From a virus, in the IMG/VR virus record IMGVR_UViG_3300044630_006976, positions 1 to 43,179 of that record: a DNA stretch of 43,179 nucleotides, one strand, 5' to 3'. How positions within the stretch are numbered: position 1 is the stretch's first letter; each line of letters opens with the position of its first letter. Positions 16,121 through 24,189 of this stretch are shown piece by piece. Below the pieces are notes generated by a model. The model made no database searches, was not told where the DNA came from, and saw only the letters and a list, made by a program, of their open reading frames with translations. Position numbers and translations under genes: made by a program.

Positions 16121-17290
16121 TTACAACCACTTGACCATGTGAGCGCTATATCGACCATCTGGCATACCTTCGCTTTCCATCTCAAATCCAAGATGCGTCA
16201 GCAGTTTTGCTGCCACCGGATTAATCACCCAGTTGCGACAGCGTACCAGCAGGTCACCGCCTTCCGCCTTGGCTTCCTTAAGCATCGCCTGTATCAATTG
16301 CAGTCCGAGCAACCCGCCTTGATATTGTGGCAGAATAGCAATGTCGAAGGTGTAGTCTAGAAACGGTTCATCAGGTTCGCCGTTGTCCGGGTCACCATGA
16401 CCGTTGGAGAAGGCGGAGTATATGGCTCCAACCACCTTCTCACCAAAGCGTGCCTTCTGGTCTGCAGCTAATGCAACAAAGCTCAGCTTGCGGTTCCACA
16501 TCACCCGCAGTCCGCAGGCCTTGAAGACTTCCTCGGCCTGCACGTACATATCGCTATCATCCAACCCCATGGAGTTCTCCGCATCTTCATCATCGGAGTA
16601 ATGCTCGTCATCTCCGGTGAACCGCTGAATGCGGATGCCTGCGTCCTCGCAGAGTGCAATAAAGGCAGCTGGCTTCATAGATTCCTCGGTCCGCTCGTCA
16701 TACCAGATAACGTCTGCCGGAATGGTGCTCATCTTGAGAAACCATGCCGTGCCTCTAGCCCTGTGCTGCCCCTCTATGAGCCAGAATTCCTTCATGTCAT
16801 ACGTGCCAACCACCACGCATTCAAACCACCCTTCATCCTGCTTGATGGTGCGCGCCAGCTGTTCGATATATCGTGCTTCTCCCTCGTACCTGTCTCCTGC
16901 CGGACTACGCTGAATGTCAAGCGCCCGTAACGGTAGGAACTGCTTCCGCTTGATTGTAAAGTTTGCTGTCTCATTGGCCTGTGCGATCTGCACCAGCTCT
17001 TCATGTGGCGTTGAACGGATGGTACATGATGCCCACGTCCACTTTGGCTTGCGGCTGTACGCGAGGCTCGGTCTGCCGACCTTCCAGCAGGTTTTGAGCT
17101 TGTAAACTGGCATAGCAGCGGCGAAGGCGGCATTCTTTTCCGACCCTTGCACCCCAAACAGGGAACCATGATCGTGATCTGACTGCTCCAGCCGCCGGAA
17201 TATAAAGTCACGAGCCTCCTGCTCCGTTGTAAACTGGCGACGGGAGAGGTACTTCGACCAGTGGGCGATGTCTTTCTGGCTTAGCGTCAC
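16121..17290 (-). CDS. ParB-like / GNAT acetyltransferase fusion with internal targeting motif
   Basis: A 389-aa protein with two domains. Residues about 115-200 look like a ParB/sulfiredoxin-type domain (RYEGEARYIEQLARTIKQ, EGQHRARGTAW). Residues about 290-389 look like a GNAT N-acetyltransferase (FDIAILPQYQGGLLGLQLIQ as the acetyl-CoA loop region, LTHLGFEME at the end). Between them M205-K-P-A-A-F-I-A-L-C-E-D is a full copy of the recurrent capsid-targeting motif. An internal start at 16678 would make a tagged acetyltransferase of 185 aa; otherwise the prohead protease could release the C-terminal part. The start overlaps the SWIM gene stop (ATGA). The substrate is unknown. Confidence 0.75.
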   Translation of the reverse strand: MTLSQKDIAHWSKYLSRRQFTTEQEARDFIFRRLEQSDHDHGSLFGVQGSEKNAAFAAAMPVYKLKTCWKVGRPSLAYSRKPKWTWASCTIRSTPHEELVQIAQANETANFTIKRKQFLPLRALDIQRSPAGDRYEGEARYIEQLARTIKQDEGWFECVVVGTYDMKEFWLIEGQHRARGTAWFLKMSTIPADVIWYDERTEESMKPAAFIALCEDAGIRIQRFTGDDEHYSDDEDAENSMGLDDSDMYVQAEEVFKACGLRVMWNRKLSFVALAADQKARFGEKVVGAIYSAFSNGHGDPDNGEPDEPFLDYTFDIAILPQYQGGLLGLQLIQAMLKEAKAEGGDLLVRCRNWVINPVAAKLLTHLGFEMESEGMPDGRYSAHMVKWL

Positions 17291-18132
17291 GGCTCGTTCT
17301 CCGGCGAGGTGATTGGTGTGACATCTGGGTCAATTTCGGCGACCTCCAGATCCTTGCCGTCCTCATCCTTTGGTTCCTCCTTTGGTATCATCGGTTTGGG
17401 TTCCGGCTTTGGACGGGCCGGAGTGCGTGGTTCACTCGCCATGGTGGTCAGCAGCTTGTTATAGTCCACGGACCGCGCTGTGAGGTATAGGCTGCATGCA
17501 GCCAAGTGCTTGCATATGCCAAGATGCCCTTCCGGGTTCGTGTGCGTCGGAGCCGTGTTGGTTGCCTCCCCGCCGAGGCCGGTTGGTATGTGGCTGGCCC
17601 CGGCTCGCGCCAGAACGAATGCCCAGTGGTACTTAAAATCCGGACAGGTGCAAAACACATGACACTTGTTGCCGAATTGATACCTCGCCCGCTTGTCTGG
17701 TAAGAAGCGAACATATCCACGTGCCCGTTGGCCGGTGGTGCTACTATCCGGACGGGACTTAAAGCTGAAGTAAACGACGGCGCTGCCGTCTTCTGCCTTG
17801 GTTACGGACGGTGGCTTGGTGATAACGAACCGGCTGTTTTCAACGCGTCCCGGCACTGTTGGGTCGATGACCCATATACCCTGTCGCAGCCGCATGGCTC
17901 CACCCTGCCGATACCACCCATTCTGTTGCGCAGCCTGCAGAAGTTGCTTGAAGCTCATCTCCATGAGCAGCTGTGGAGACTCAACCAGCAGCTGTGCAGT
18001 TTTATGATCCTCTTCCAGATCAACCTGTGCGGCCTCGGCCTGTGCACGACGATTTCTGGCACGGCGGCGCTGCGCGGCGGTTCCGTAATGTAGGACAGCA
18101 ATGGATGTTCCGCTCGTGACGTTGGCTGGCAT
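17287..18132 (-). CDS. SWIM zinc-finger protein
   Basis: A 281-aa protein. Residues about 165-225 form a SWIM-type zinc finger: C-x-C (VFCTCPDF) then C-x-H (GICKHLAA), a DNA- or protein-binding module. The N-terminus is basic (QRRRARNRRAQAEAA) and the C-terminus is a Pro/Glu/Lys-rich tail (PARPKPEPKPMIPKEEPKDED), probably disordered. The ATG at 18132 is preferred over an upstream TTG. Upstream is TATAAATA on the minus strand, identical to the T4 late promoter core, and the divergent 18154 gene is only 21 bp away. It forms an operon with the ParB/GNAT gene. Confidence 0.8.
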   Translation of the reverse strand: MPANVTSGTSIAVLHYGTAAQRRRARNRRAQAEAAQVDLEEDHKTAQLLVESPQLLMEMSFKQLLQAAQQNGWYRQGGAMRLRQGIWVIDPTVPGRVENSRFVITKPPSVTKAEDGSAVVYFSFKSRPDSSTTGQRARGYVRFLPDKRARYQFGNKCHVFCTCPDFKYHWAFVLARAGASHIPTGLGGEATNTAPTHTNPEGHLGICKHLAACSLYLTARSVDYNKLLTTMASEPRTPARPKPEPKPMIPKEEPKDEDGKDLEVAEIDPDVTPITSPENEP

Positions 18133-18138
18133 CGCAAA

Positions 18139-18153
18139 CAATTAGTTATTTAT
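18139..18153. promoter_or_regulatory. Divergent AT-rich region with T4-late-like TATAAATA
   Basis: The 21 bp between the divergent 18132 and 18154 genes read TATAAATAACTAATT on the minus strand (AATTAGTTATTTATA on plus). TATAAATA is the T4 late promoter core. Whether this phage uses a gp55-like late sigma factor cannot be seen here. Confidence 0.35.
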
Positions 18154-18696
18154 ATGAATCCGCCGTACCAGCTCACCGACACTGCGTTTCTCCGTAGCGC
18201 CTCATTTGCGGCCACTCGATGGCAGATTAGCGGAGTAAACGGTGGCCTGGTTGGAGCAAAGGTACAGGTTTTGGTGACGAACACGGGTGGAGTCACCACA
18301 TCCTTCAAGTTCCAGACCGCGCCGCAGCCGCTGGACTCAGCAGTAACCGAGGCTCCGGCGCTGGACAATTTGCTGGAGTTAGCCATCCCCAGCTCCGGCG
18401 CGGACCCAAGTGCAGTGGTGTCCACGGAAACGTTGGGTGGGTTCAATAGCACGTTCACCACAATCACCACCTTCTTGAACACGGTTGCTAATACAGCAGG
18501 CGATATTACCATGACGCCTGGAGCCCGGATGCTGATCAGTTTCAAAGCCGGAGCATTCGTGCAACTGATACCAGTATCACCAACCAGCGTTCCAACCAGC
18601 GTGGGTCCGGGTATCCTCCGGTTGGAGGCATCTTGTAACCTGCCAATTGCCTGTGTTAGCCACGACCACCAACGGACGGCCATCTCACTTCGCTAA
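18154..18696 (+). CDS. Putative virion beta-sandwich protein
   Basis: A 180-aa protein starting MNPPYQLTDTAFLRSASF. It is rich in Thr, Val, Gly and Pro with beta-strand patterns (GAKVQVLVTNTGGVTTSFKFQ), similar in style to the 12239 protein. It contains AVTE/A near residue 70. I infer a structural or decoration protein. The N-terminus only partly resembles the tag (MNP, no F-x-x-L-x-E). Its end overlaps the next ATG (TAATG). Confidence 0.6.
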   Translation: MNPPYQLTDTAFLRSASFAATRWQISGVNGGLVGAKVQVLVTNTGGVTTSFKFQTAPQPLDSAVTEAPALDNLLELAIPSSGADPSAVVSTETLGGFNSTFTTITTFLNTVANTAGDITMTPGARMLISFKAGAFVQLIPVSPTSVPTSVGPGILRLEASCNLPIACVSHDHQRTAISLR

Positions 18697-19055
18697 TGAA
18701 CCCATCACGCTTTCTCAGCATGATTGAAGATGCTCCCGCCCGTGCTCACGCGTGGAACGACATGCCGGAGTATGCACGCCGAGAGGCAGTGCAGCACAAC
18801 CCCGAATTCCTGAAATACGTGCACCTGTCGTGGGAACGCCTGCCGCCGGTTATCAAGTCAGGGCTTTCTCACCTCGGCGAATCCGTCAGTTCGGTGGAGA
18901 CGGCCATTGATGCTGTGACGCAGGCCATGACCGACCGTGGAATCAGCACGCAGGAGGTGCGTGAGCATCAGGACCTGGTCCGTGCGGCTATTGAAAGCGT
19001 GGGACAGGATGCCGACGCTATTGGTGAGGAAGTGCTGAGCGCTCTTGAACACTAA
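18696..19055 (+). CDS. Small helical protein with capsid-targeting-like N-terminus
   Basis: A 119-aa protein. MNPSRFLSMIED is a clear copy of the recurrent tag, with predicted cleavage after Glu11. The mature part is acidic and helical (SSVETAIDAVTQAMTDRG, LVRAAIESVGQDADAIGEEVLSAL). It is coupled to the previous gene by a TAATG overlap, and the next gene starts one base after its stop. Function unknown; a packaged internal protein is inferred. Confidence 0.75.
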   Translation: MNPSRFLSMIEDAPARAHAWNDMPEYARREAVQHNPEFLKYVHLSWERLPPVIKSGLSHLGESVSSVETAIDAVTQAMTDRGISTQEVREHQDLVRAAIESVGQDADAIGEEVLSALEH

Positions 19056-19056
19056 C

Positions 19057-19578
19057 ATGACACCACGACGCTTCATTCACCTGATCGAATCCGGATCGGC
19101 AGTCCAGCAGTATGGACAGATTTGGTTACAGGCACGTACCTTCTTTAGTGAGCAGCAGGACGCGCTAGCCAGCCTCCCGGAAGAATCCGAGGATCGTTCC
19201 CGCGTGGAAGCAGCTCTCGGTATCATTGGTCAATACAAGATGGATGATAACTCCACGGACCAGCGTGCCCGTGACACGGCGCTGCTGCTGGCGGATCGTC
19301 TTGAAGGTATGGTGGATCGCCCGGTTGCCGCCGGGTATGACGGTGAGGATGACTCCTCGTACGAGAGAGTTCACGCATTCATTCACCAGCTGGCTAATGA
19401 CCTGCGAGAATTTCATGGTAGTACGCGGTCCAGTGATGTCGGGGCGGAGCCTGAAGGTACTGGAGAAGCGGAAGATGAAACGCCAGGTGGTGAACGCCGC
19501 CCGCATCTGAACAAAACCAAGGAGAAGCCAACGGACGGTCCGCGTGATCGGGATACCATCATTAAGCAGGAAGTATGA
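19057..19578 (+). CDS. Acidic protein with capsid-targeting-like N-terminus
   Basis: A 173-aa protein. The ATG at 19057 gives MTPRRFIHLIES, the recurrent tag with a predicted cut after Glu11. The middle is helical (QRARDTALLLADRLEGMV) and the C-terminal third is disordered and highly charged (EPEGTGEAEDETPGGERR then Lys-rich). The end overlaps the next start as ATGA. No family recognised. Confidence 0.75.
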   Translation: MTPRRFIHLIESGSAVQQYGQIWLQARTFFSEQQDALASLPEESEDRSRVEAALGIIGQYKMDDNSTDQRARDTALLLADRLEGMVDRPVAAGYDGEDDSSYERVHAFIHQLANDLREFHGSTRSSDVGAEPEGTGEAEDETPGGERRPHLNKTKEKPTDGPRDRDTIIKQEV

Positions 19579-19811
19579 CACCAACGTTCTTTGCAGTACT
19601 GACCGAAACCGCCGATATGACGCTACCATTTCCAACACTGGATAAGGCCAAGGAGGTGTACGCCGCCCTGTTGCGTGCGGCTAAGGCTGGACAGATGTCC
19701 GGATGGCCGGAACTGCAGGAAAACCCACCCGCCGTCATTGTTAAGTACTCCGGCACATCCGCGAAGCCGTCTCCGGCCCAAGCCTACATTCAGAAGCTAC
19801 CAACTCGATAA
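19575..19811 (+). CDS. Small protein with capsid-targeting-like N-terminus
   Basis: A 78-aa protein. MTPTFFAVLTET is a full tag copy, predicted cut after Glu11, leaving a 67-aa mature part (KAKEVYAALLRAAKAGQMSGW, then Pro-rich). Start overlaps the previous stop; the next gene begins one base after its stop. No family recognised. Confidence 0.75.
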   Translation: MTPTFFAVLTETADMTLPFPTLDKAKEVYAALLRAAKAGQMSGWPELQENPPAVIVKYSGTSAKPSPAQAYIQKLPTR

Positions 19812-19812
19812 C

Positions 19813-21477
19813 ATGAACCAGCACCTTTCCGATTTAAAGCTCATCACCACGCTCCACGGGCGGTTTACCGAGGGACGCCTGCTTGCCCTTGGCATCGCCA
19901 AGACAGCTATCCGCACAGCCGTTACGTCCCGGCTTTTGGTCGAGGCATCTGGGGTGCTTACCACCATCCCAGCGTTTCGTCGAACTGAACGCCTGCGAAC
20001 TGCCGGTTTGACTGAGGCAGTGGATCAGGCGGCTATGGACAAGGCCAATTACGTTCGTCGCATTGTGGACGGCAAGCCTGTCCTCCTGCGCGTCGTCAAC
20101 CGCCAGAATGGAAAACTGATGGTGCCTGATCCGGATAACCCGAACCGCAATATGGAGGTTGACCCAAATGATGTGGCTCCCGTGTCCGATGATGATGCGA
20201 AGAAGGAGCAGGAGGCCGAGAAGGCTGGGAGACCAGCACCGGGACAGGCTCCCGTGACTGAGGCGATACGTTTCAAAAATGGTGACCGTGTTACCATCGA
20301 GGGAGAGAACGGAGTATTTGTGCTTTCCCAGTGGGATGATGTACGTCAGCGCGGCTGGGCCGGTGAGGAATCTGGAACCGGAAGTGCTGGATGGCACGTT
20401 GGCGCTTACCAAATTCAGCATGCAGGTCCGGGGCAGGCTCCCGTGACTGAGGCTCACGGCGTCGCCACCCTGGAGCAGTACAAGGCTGCCTTGTCCGACC
20501 ACGTACGCGATTGTAAGGATCGACTTGAATTTTGGACGAATTGGCTGTCCGATATTGCCGATGCTCAAAATGTTGGTCAGCTTAACATCATTGCGCAGAA
20601 GTGCGGCGTGGATCACGAGTTTCGCGATGCCAAGCGCCGCCTGAATAGGCAACTCTGCACGGAAGGCGGAATGGCAATGTGGTCCGCACGCAACGATGGG
20701 CGACAGCCGGTGCGTGAAGCTATCCACCCGGACAATCAGTTTGCTGTTGACGACCAAGTATGTACACCAGATGGATCACCCGGCGTAATTGTGAGTGTTG
20801 GACCCGCCACGGCAATGGTGCAGTTTCCCAATGGTCCGGCAAAGGAAATCAAGCTAACCAAGTTGCAACTGAACCAGCCACCGCGCCGTCCGGTGCGAGA
20901 ATCCGAGGAAACCTTCAATGAGGAGGACTGGATCAAGGTGGTCGGGCGCGTCAGCGGACATGGCAAACGTGGTAAAGTAACTGGTGTTGCACCAAGCGGT
21001 CATTTTTCTGTTGTGAAGTTTGACGACGGCACGAGCGCCTCTTATCACAACTCGGACCTGGAACATTTGGATGAACCAGATGAGGATGAAGACGATAACC
21101 TTTTCGCAGAGTCTGCATCAAAGTCCCTTGCCGACCGCATTCTCTCTGAAGCCGAAACACCTCGCAGCCTCGCCCATCGCATTGAACGCCTTGCTGGTCA
21201 GTTCAGCAGAAAACCGCGCCGATGGGAGGATATCAAGAAAGTTCGCATTCCTCGTCACGAGTTGTCTGACCTGCAAACAATTCCGGCGTCAGAGTTGTTT
21301 GCAGATGAGGGTGGAGACGAAGCACCTCCGGGGGCACATTTCTCCTCTCCGCCGGATCGATACTTCGTGCTGGAGCGCAATGGACAGTTGTACCTTGTGG
21401 ATACAAGCGGCTACGATTATGCCCGTTATATCGTCGAGTTGAGCAGCACTGGTGCAGACCCTAACACCGGACGCTAA
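19813..21477 (+). CDS. Polyprotein-like protein with repeated cleavage-type sites
   Basis: A 554-aa protein. Six similar sites divide it: LTE68/A, PVTE150/A, PVTE213/A, PVRE302/A, PVRE363/S and ILSE446/A (the last in SLADRILSEAE). The segments between are about 60-90 residues. At least three contain an SH3/KOW-like pattern: FKNGDRVTIEGENGVFVL near 154, VDDQVCTPDGSPGVIVSV near 310, and WIKVVGRVSGHGKRGKVTGV near 373. If a T4-type prohead protease cuts after these Glu residues, one gene would yield several small proteins in the head. The ATG at 19813 gives a start one base after the previous stop. The cleavage is an inference; sites with V rather than L/I depart from the T4 rule. Confidence 0.7.
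   Translation: MNQHLSDLKLITTLHGRFTEGRLLALGIAKTAIRTAVTSRLLVEASGVLTTIPAFRRTERLRTAGLTEAVDQAAMDKANYVRRIVDGKPVLLRVVNRQNGKLMVPDPDNPNRNMEVDPNDVAPVSDDDAKKEQEAEKAGRPAPGQAPVTEAIRFKNGDRVTIEGENGVFVLSQWDDVRQRGWAGEESGTGSAGWHVGAYQIQHAGPGQAPVTEAHGVATLEQYKAALSDHVRDCKDRLEFWTNWLSDIADAQNVGQLNIIAQKCGVDHEFRDAKRRLNRQLCTEGGMAMWSARNDGRQPVREAIHPDNQFAVDDQVCTPDGSPGVIVSVGPATAMVQFPNGPAKEIKLTKLQLNQPPRRPVRESEETFNEEDWIKVVGRVSGHGKRGKVTGVAPSGHFSVVKFDDGTSASYHNSDLEHLDEPDEDEDDNLFAESASKSLADRILSEAETPRSLAHRIERLAGQFSRKPRRWEDIKKVRIPRHELSDLQTIPASELFADEGGDEAPPGAHFSSPPDRYFVLERNGQLYLVDTSGYDYARYIVELSSTGADPNTGR
20245..20453 (+). repeat. Two 20-bp direct repeats inside the polyprotein gene
   Basis: CAGGCTCCCGTGACTGAGGC occurs at 20245-20264 and again at 20434-20453, encoding the Q-A-P-V-T-E-A sites. 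The identity at nucleotide level suggests recent duplication of the linker or of a site-plus-domain unit. Confidence 0.9.
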
Positions 21478-22217
21478 TGCCAGCCACACTACCACTCCCA
21501 TTTGTTCCCTCCTTTATTGGCTCAAGTCGCCAGTACATGCATCGGATGTCTGCTTTTGTAGAGGCTATCCCCGACATCTTCAACCGCGTTAAGGTACTTG
21601 GCCTTGAACGTTCCTACACCGGTCTCAAAGATATGCGTTTTATCGAGAAGCTGGAGCGTGGTAGCAGCTGCCCAGTCTGGTTGGACAAGGCGCACGACAT
21701 CTTGAATGTGTACCCAATGGCCTTCCAGGCCGGAGCACGCCTTGATCTGCAGCTGTACGCGGCCCTCGGTACGCGGTACTGGTTCCAGGCCGTCCCGTCT
21801 GGTCGGCAGGGTGCATGGGTGAACAAGCTCATTTACCCGGACCGCGCAGTCATCGACAGGTTGGCTGCCATGCTCAAGCTTGGTACGGACTATCGCAAGG
21901 CCTTGGATAGCTTCCACCTGGCTAGCGAGCGCCTGCAAGTGATTCACGTGCTGAACGCGCTAATCGCCAACCACGTCTCATCCAACACGGCGAAGACCAT
22001 CAACCTCGACGAGTACCCGCCGACGCGTGAGTTCTGTGGTGCCCGCCGTCCGTACTCGCTCAAACCGCTACTGAGCGTGTACACTGGCCCCGGCCTCGCG
22101 CATTACGAGACGGCGTTCGCACAATACTGCTCGCACAATGGTAAGATTCCAGCCAGCGAACCGTCGACCGAGTCAGCACTGGCCGCTTTGTTCGACTTCG
22201 TCACGTTCGGCAAGTGA
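21477..22217 (+). CDS. Unknown protein
   Basis: A 246-aa mainly helical protein starting MPATLPLPFVPSFIGSS, without the tag. Recognisable family motifs are absent. It overlaps the previous stop by one base (TAATG), so it is co-translated with the polyprotein gene, and is followed by 36 bp and another tagged gene. A structural or connector role is possible from its position, but this is not shown by sequence. Confidence 0.7.
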   Translation: MPATLPLPFVPSFIGSSRQYMHRMSAFVEAIPDIFNRVKVLGLERSYTGLKDMRFIEKLERGSSCPVWLDKAHDILNVYPMAFQAGARLDLQLYAALGTRYWFQAVPSGRQGAWVNKLIYPDRAVIDRLAAMLKLGTDYRKALDSFHLASERLQVIHVLNALIANHVSSNTAKTINLDEYPPTREFCGARRPYSLKPLLSVYTGPGLAHYETAFAQYCSHNGKIPASEPSTESALAALFDFVTFGK

Positions 22218-22253
22218 TGTTCTACGTTCGTGCACAAGTAACTAACTATTTAC

Positions 22254-22682
22254 ATGAATCCAACGAAGTTTGTTACATTAACGGAGACCGATGGGTACGA
22301 GGCTCTCCAGCAGGCGCGTCGCGGGCTGACGGACATTAGCGTTCGTCTCAACTCTGCAGTTGAACGACCAGATGCTGAAACATTACATCGGATTCGCAGG
22401 GACCTAACCGCCATTGCCAGCAGTCTCGCGTCGAACGATCATCCAGCAGCTGAGCAGGCTGAGCGGCTGATCGATCAGGCCCGCGAGCAGCTTTTCGCTG
22501 TTGAGGCGCACCACGAGGCACCGAAGCTGTCCGGGCTCGCATCCAATGCTGAGAAGCTGGTGGACGAAGCTCGCCGATTCATCTTCGACGTGCAACCGGA
22601 CGGCCCGGAGCATGATCCAGCGTTGATGCGGCAGATCAATGATGAAGAATCGGCCCACATTGCCAGTCAGCCGCCTTACTAG
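22254..22682 (+). CDS. Helical protein with capsid-targeting-like N-terminus
   Basis: A 142-aa protein. MNPTKFVTLTET is a full tag copy, predicted cut after Glu11. The mature part is helical with Ala, Glu and Arg heptad-like patterns (EQAERLIDQAREQLFAVE, EKLVDEARRFIFDV). It is preceded by AACTAACTATTTAC directly before the ATG, similar to the AT-rich sequence before the 18154 gene. No family recognised. Confidence 0.75.
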   Translation: MNPTKFVTLTETDGYEALQQARRGLTDISVRLNSAVERPDAETLHRIRRDLTAIASSLASNDHPAAEQAERLIDQAREQLFAVEAHHEAPKLSGLASNAEKLVDEARRFIFDVQPDGPEHDPALMRQINDEESAHIASQPPY

Positions 22683-22700
22683 CCTTACTATCTGGTATCC

Positions 22701-22937
22701 ATGACACCCAAAGCATTTCACGCACTCATTGAGAACCTGGATGACGATTTGCACGCGCTGATCGAGCTAGCCAAGGGCGTGCAGGCGCGCAATGACCCAG
22801 CCGAGATTGCATCATTCCTGGAGAACAACCGTGCCGGGTCGATACAGGAGTATATCGCCATGTTGGATCAAAAGCGGACCGCCGCCCAGCGATCGGCAGC
22901 GCTGGATCGGGCGGCACTCGGTGGCGATACCTACTAG
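22701..22937 (+). CDS. Small helical protein with capsid-targeting-like N-terminus
   Basis: A 78-aa protein. MTPKAFHALIEN is a full tag copy, predicted cut after Glu11. The mature 67 residues are helical and acidic (LHALIELAKGVQARND, IQEYIAMLDQKRTAAQ). It is 5 bp before the next gene. Function unknown. Confidence 0.75.
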   Translation: MTPKAFHALIENLDDDLHALIELAKGVQARNDPAEIASFLENNRAGSIQEYIAMLDQKRTAAQRSAALDRAALGGDTY

Positions 22938-22942
22938 CCCGT

Positions 22943-23308
22943 ATGCACCAGATCGCCCGCCCGCTGATTGACCCACGGCACCAGCTTATTCGGTTCGTGC
23001 AGGGTCGTCCGCAGCTGCGCCTTCCGAACCCCGGCCCGCGCGTGGCCGCTGACACCACTGATGTTCCGGAGATGCATGTGTTGCTGGAGCGTATCGGAGC
23101 CGGAACGGCAGCCGTCCGCATCGTTTACCCAGACAAGCAGTCCGAGCGTCTTACCTGCGACCGTAACATCCAGCTTGAACTAACGCGTCGTGGCCTGCCT
23201 CCGGAGAAAATCAAACGGGCTCTCGATCATGTTTGGAACTTTGGCCGGGTGCTGGTCGCATGCGACCGAGAACCAGCTCCGTTAGCCCTCCGAGTGGACT
23301 CAATCTGA
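22943..23308 (+). CDS. Unknown protein
   Basis: A 121-aa basic protein starting MHQIARPLIDPRHQLIRF, without the tag. It has an alpha/beta pattern (TAAVRIVYPDKQSERLTCD, KIKRALDHVWNFGRVLVACD) with no family recognised. Last plus-strand gene before the minus-strand HNH gene; the stops are 5 bp apart. Confidence 0.65.
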   Translation: MHQIARPLIDPRHQLIRFVQGRPQLRLPNPGPRVAADTTDVPEMHVLLERIGAGTAAVRIVYPDKQSERLTCDRNIQLELTRRGLPPEKIKRALDHVWNFGRVLVACDREPAPLALRVDSI

Positions 23309-23313
23309 CGGGG

Positions 23314-24075
23314 CTACGTGATTATGGTTTGGTATCTGCTAAACCGCATTCCGGCGCTCGATTCAAGCAGTTGCCACTCTCCGTTATCATCTAAGCGCGC
23401 AGCGACTCGCGACCATGCAAACCCTGCATACGGCCTGTTGGTTTTAATAGCATACCTAACTTTATCATGACCAAACCCGGCAGCGGCGACGGCCACGTAT
23501 GACGGGTAGGTAACACACTCGGTGCTGGACGTAGCCATAATAATGCGACGAATGCGCAGTGGTTTGTCTGGCATGATGGTAATGGCGGGTGACCCAGCAT
23601 GCACGGATGCTCCTTGCTCACACCCAGAATACCTGTGCTTTTGTGCGTGTTCTCGCGTTAAGTGGCAGTTGGCGCACAGTACAACACACTTTTTAACTTC
23701 GGCGACAACCATACTAATAATGCGCTTGCTGGTAGATGTAAGACTAAGCGACTTACCGATGGAGAACAACTTGTTGGTTGGATCGATGTGATGAAACTGC
23801 ATAATATAAGGCGGGTATTTGATGTTGCAGTCCGCACATGGAACGTCTCGTAACCGATCAATCATAGCGGAGACTTCGCGCCTGCGATATAACATGTTGA
23901 TGCGAGTACGTTCATTTCTGCGGTCAAGGTACGCTTGACCTTTGCGTTGCGTCCATATAGCAAATGCCTTCCGGGAACAACTGCGACATCTGGTGTGACG
24001 CTTCCCAGTTAGCTTGCTACGTAGAATAAACTCGTTATCTGGGAGTTCCCGATGGCACGATGTACAGGTTTGCAT
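23314..24075 (-). CDS. HNH homing endonuclease-like protein
   Basis: A 253-aa protein. An N-terminal C-x-x-C...C-x-x-C finger (CTSCHRELPDNEF...CRSC) is followed by an HNH nuclease core: CADCN, the catalytic-type FHHIDP, and CVVLCANCHLTREH near residues 85-150. The C-terminus (TYPSYVAVAAAGFGHDKVRYAI...YAGFAWSRV) resembles a NUMOD1-like DNA-binding repeat found in intron- or free-standing homing endonucleases. The ATG at 24075 is chosen over an upstream TTG. It is opposite in strand to its neighbours, as expected for a selfish insertion beside the capsid genes. Confidence 0.85.
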   Translation of the reverse strand: MQTCTSCHRELPDNEFILRSKLTGKRHTRCRSCSRKAFAIWTQRKGQAYLDRRNERTRINMLYRRREVSAMIDRLRDVPCADCNIKYPPYIMQFHHIDPTNKLFSIGKSLSLTSTSKRIISMVVAEVKKCVVLCANCHLTREHAQKHRYSGCEQGASVHAGSPAITIMPDKPLRIRRIIMATSSTECVTYPSYVAVAAAGFGHDKVRYAIKTNRPYAGFAWSRVAARLDDNGEWQLLESSAGMRFSRYQTIIT

Positions 24076-24135
24076 CACGATAATTAGTGTCAAAACTGTT
24101 ATTGTGTGGTAAGTACGATCTGAGGTGAGCCGTTG

Positions 24136-24166
24136 GGTTCAACTTGTATTTCAAACGAGTTGAACC
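24136..24166. repeat. Inverted repeat upstream of the protease gene
   Basis: A 9-bp perfect stem (GGTTCAACT at 24136-24144 and AGTTGAACC at 24158-24166) with a 13-nt loop, between the HNH gene and the protease start at 24190. It has no T-run, so it is more likely an operator, a processing site or a residual element from the HNH insertion. Confidence 0.6.
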
Positions 24167-24189
24167 GCGAATTGCACTAACTCTCCAAA

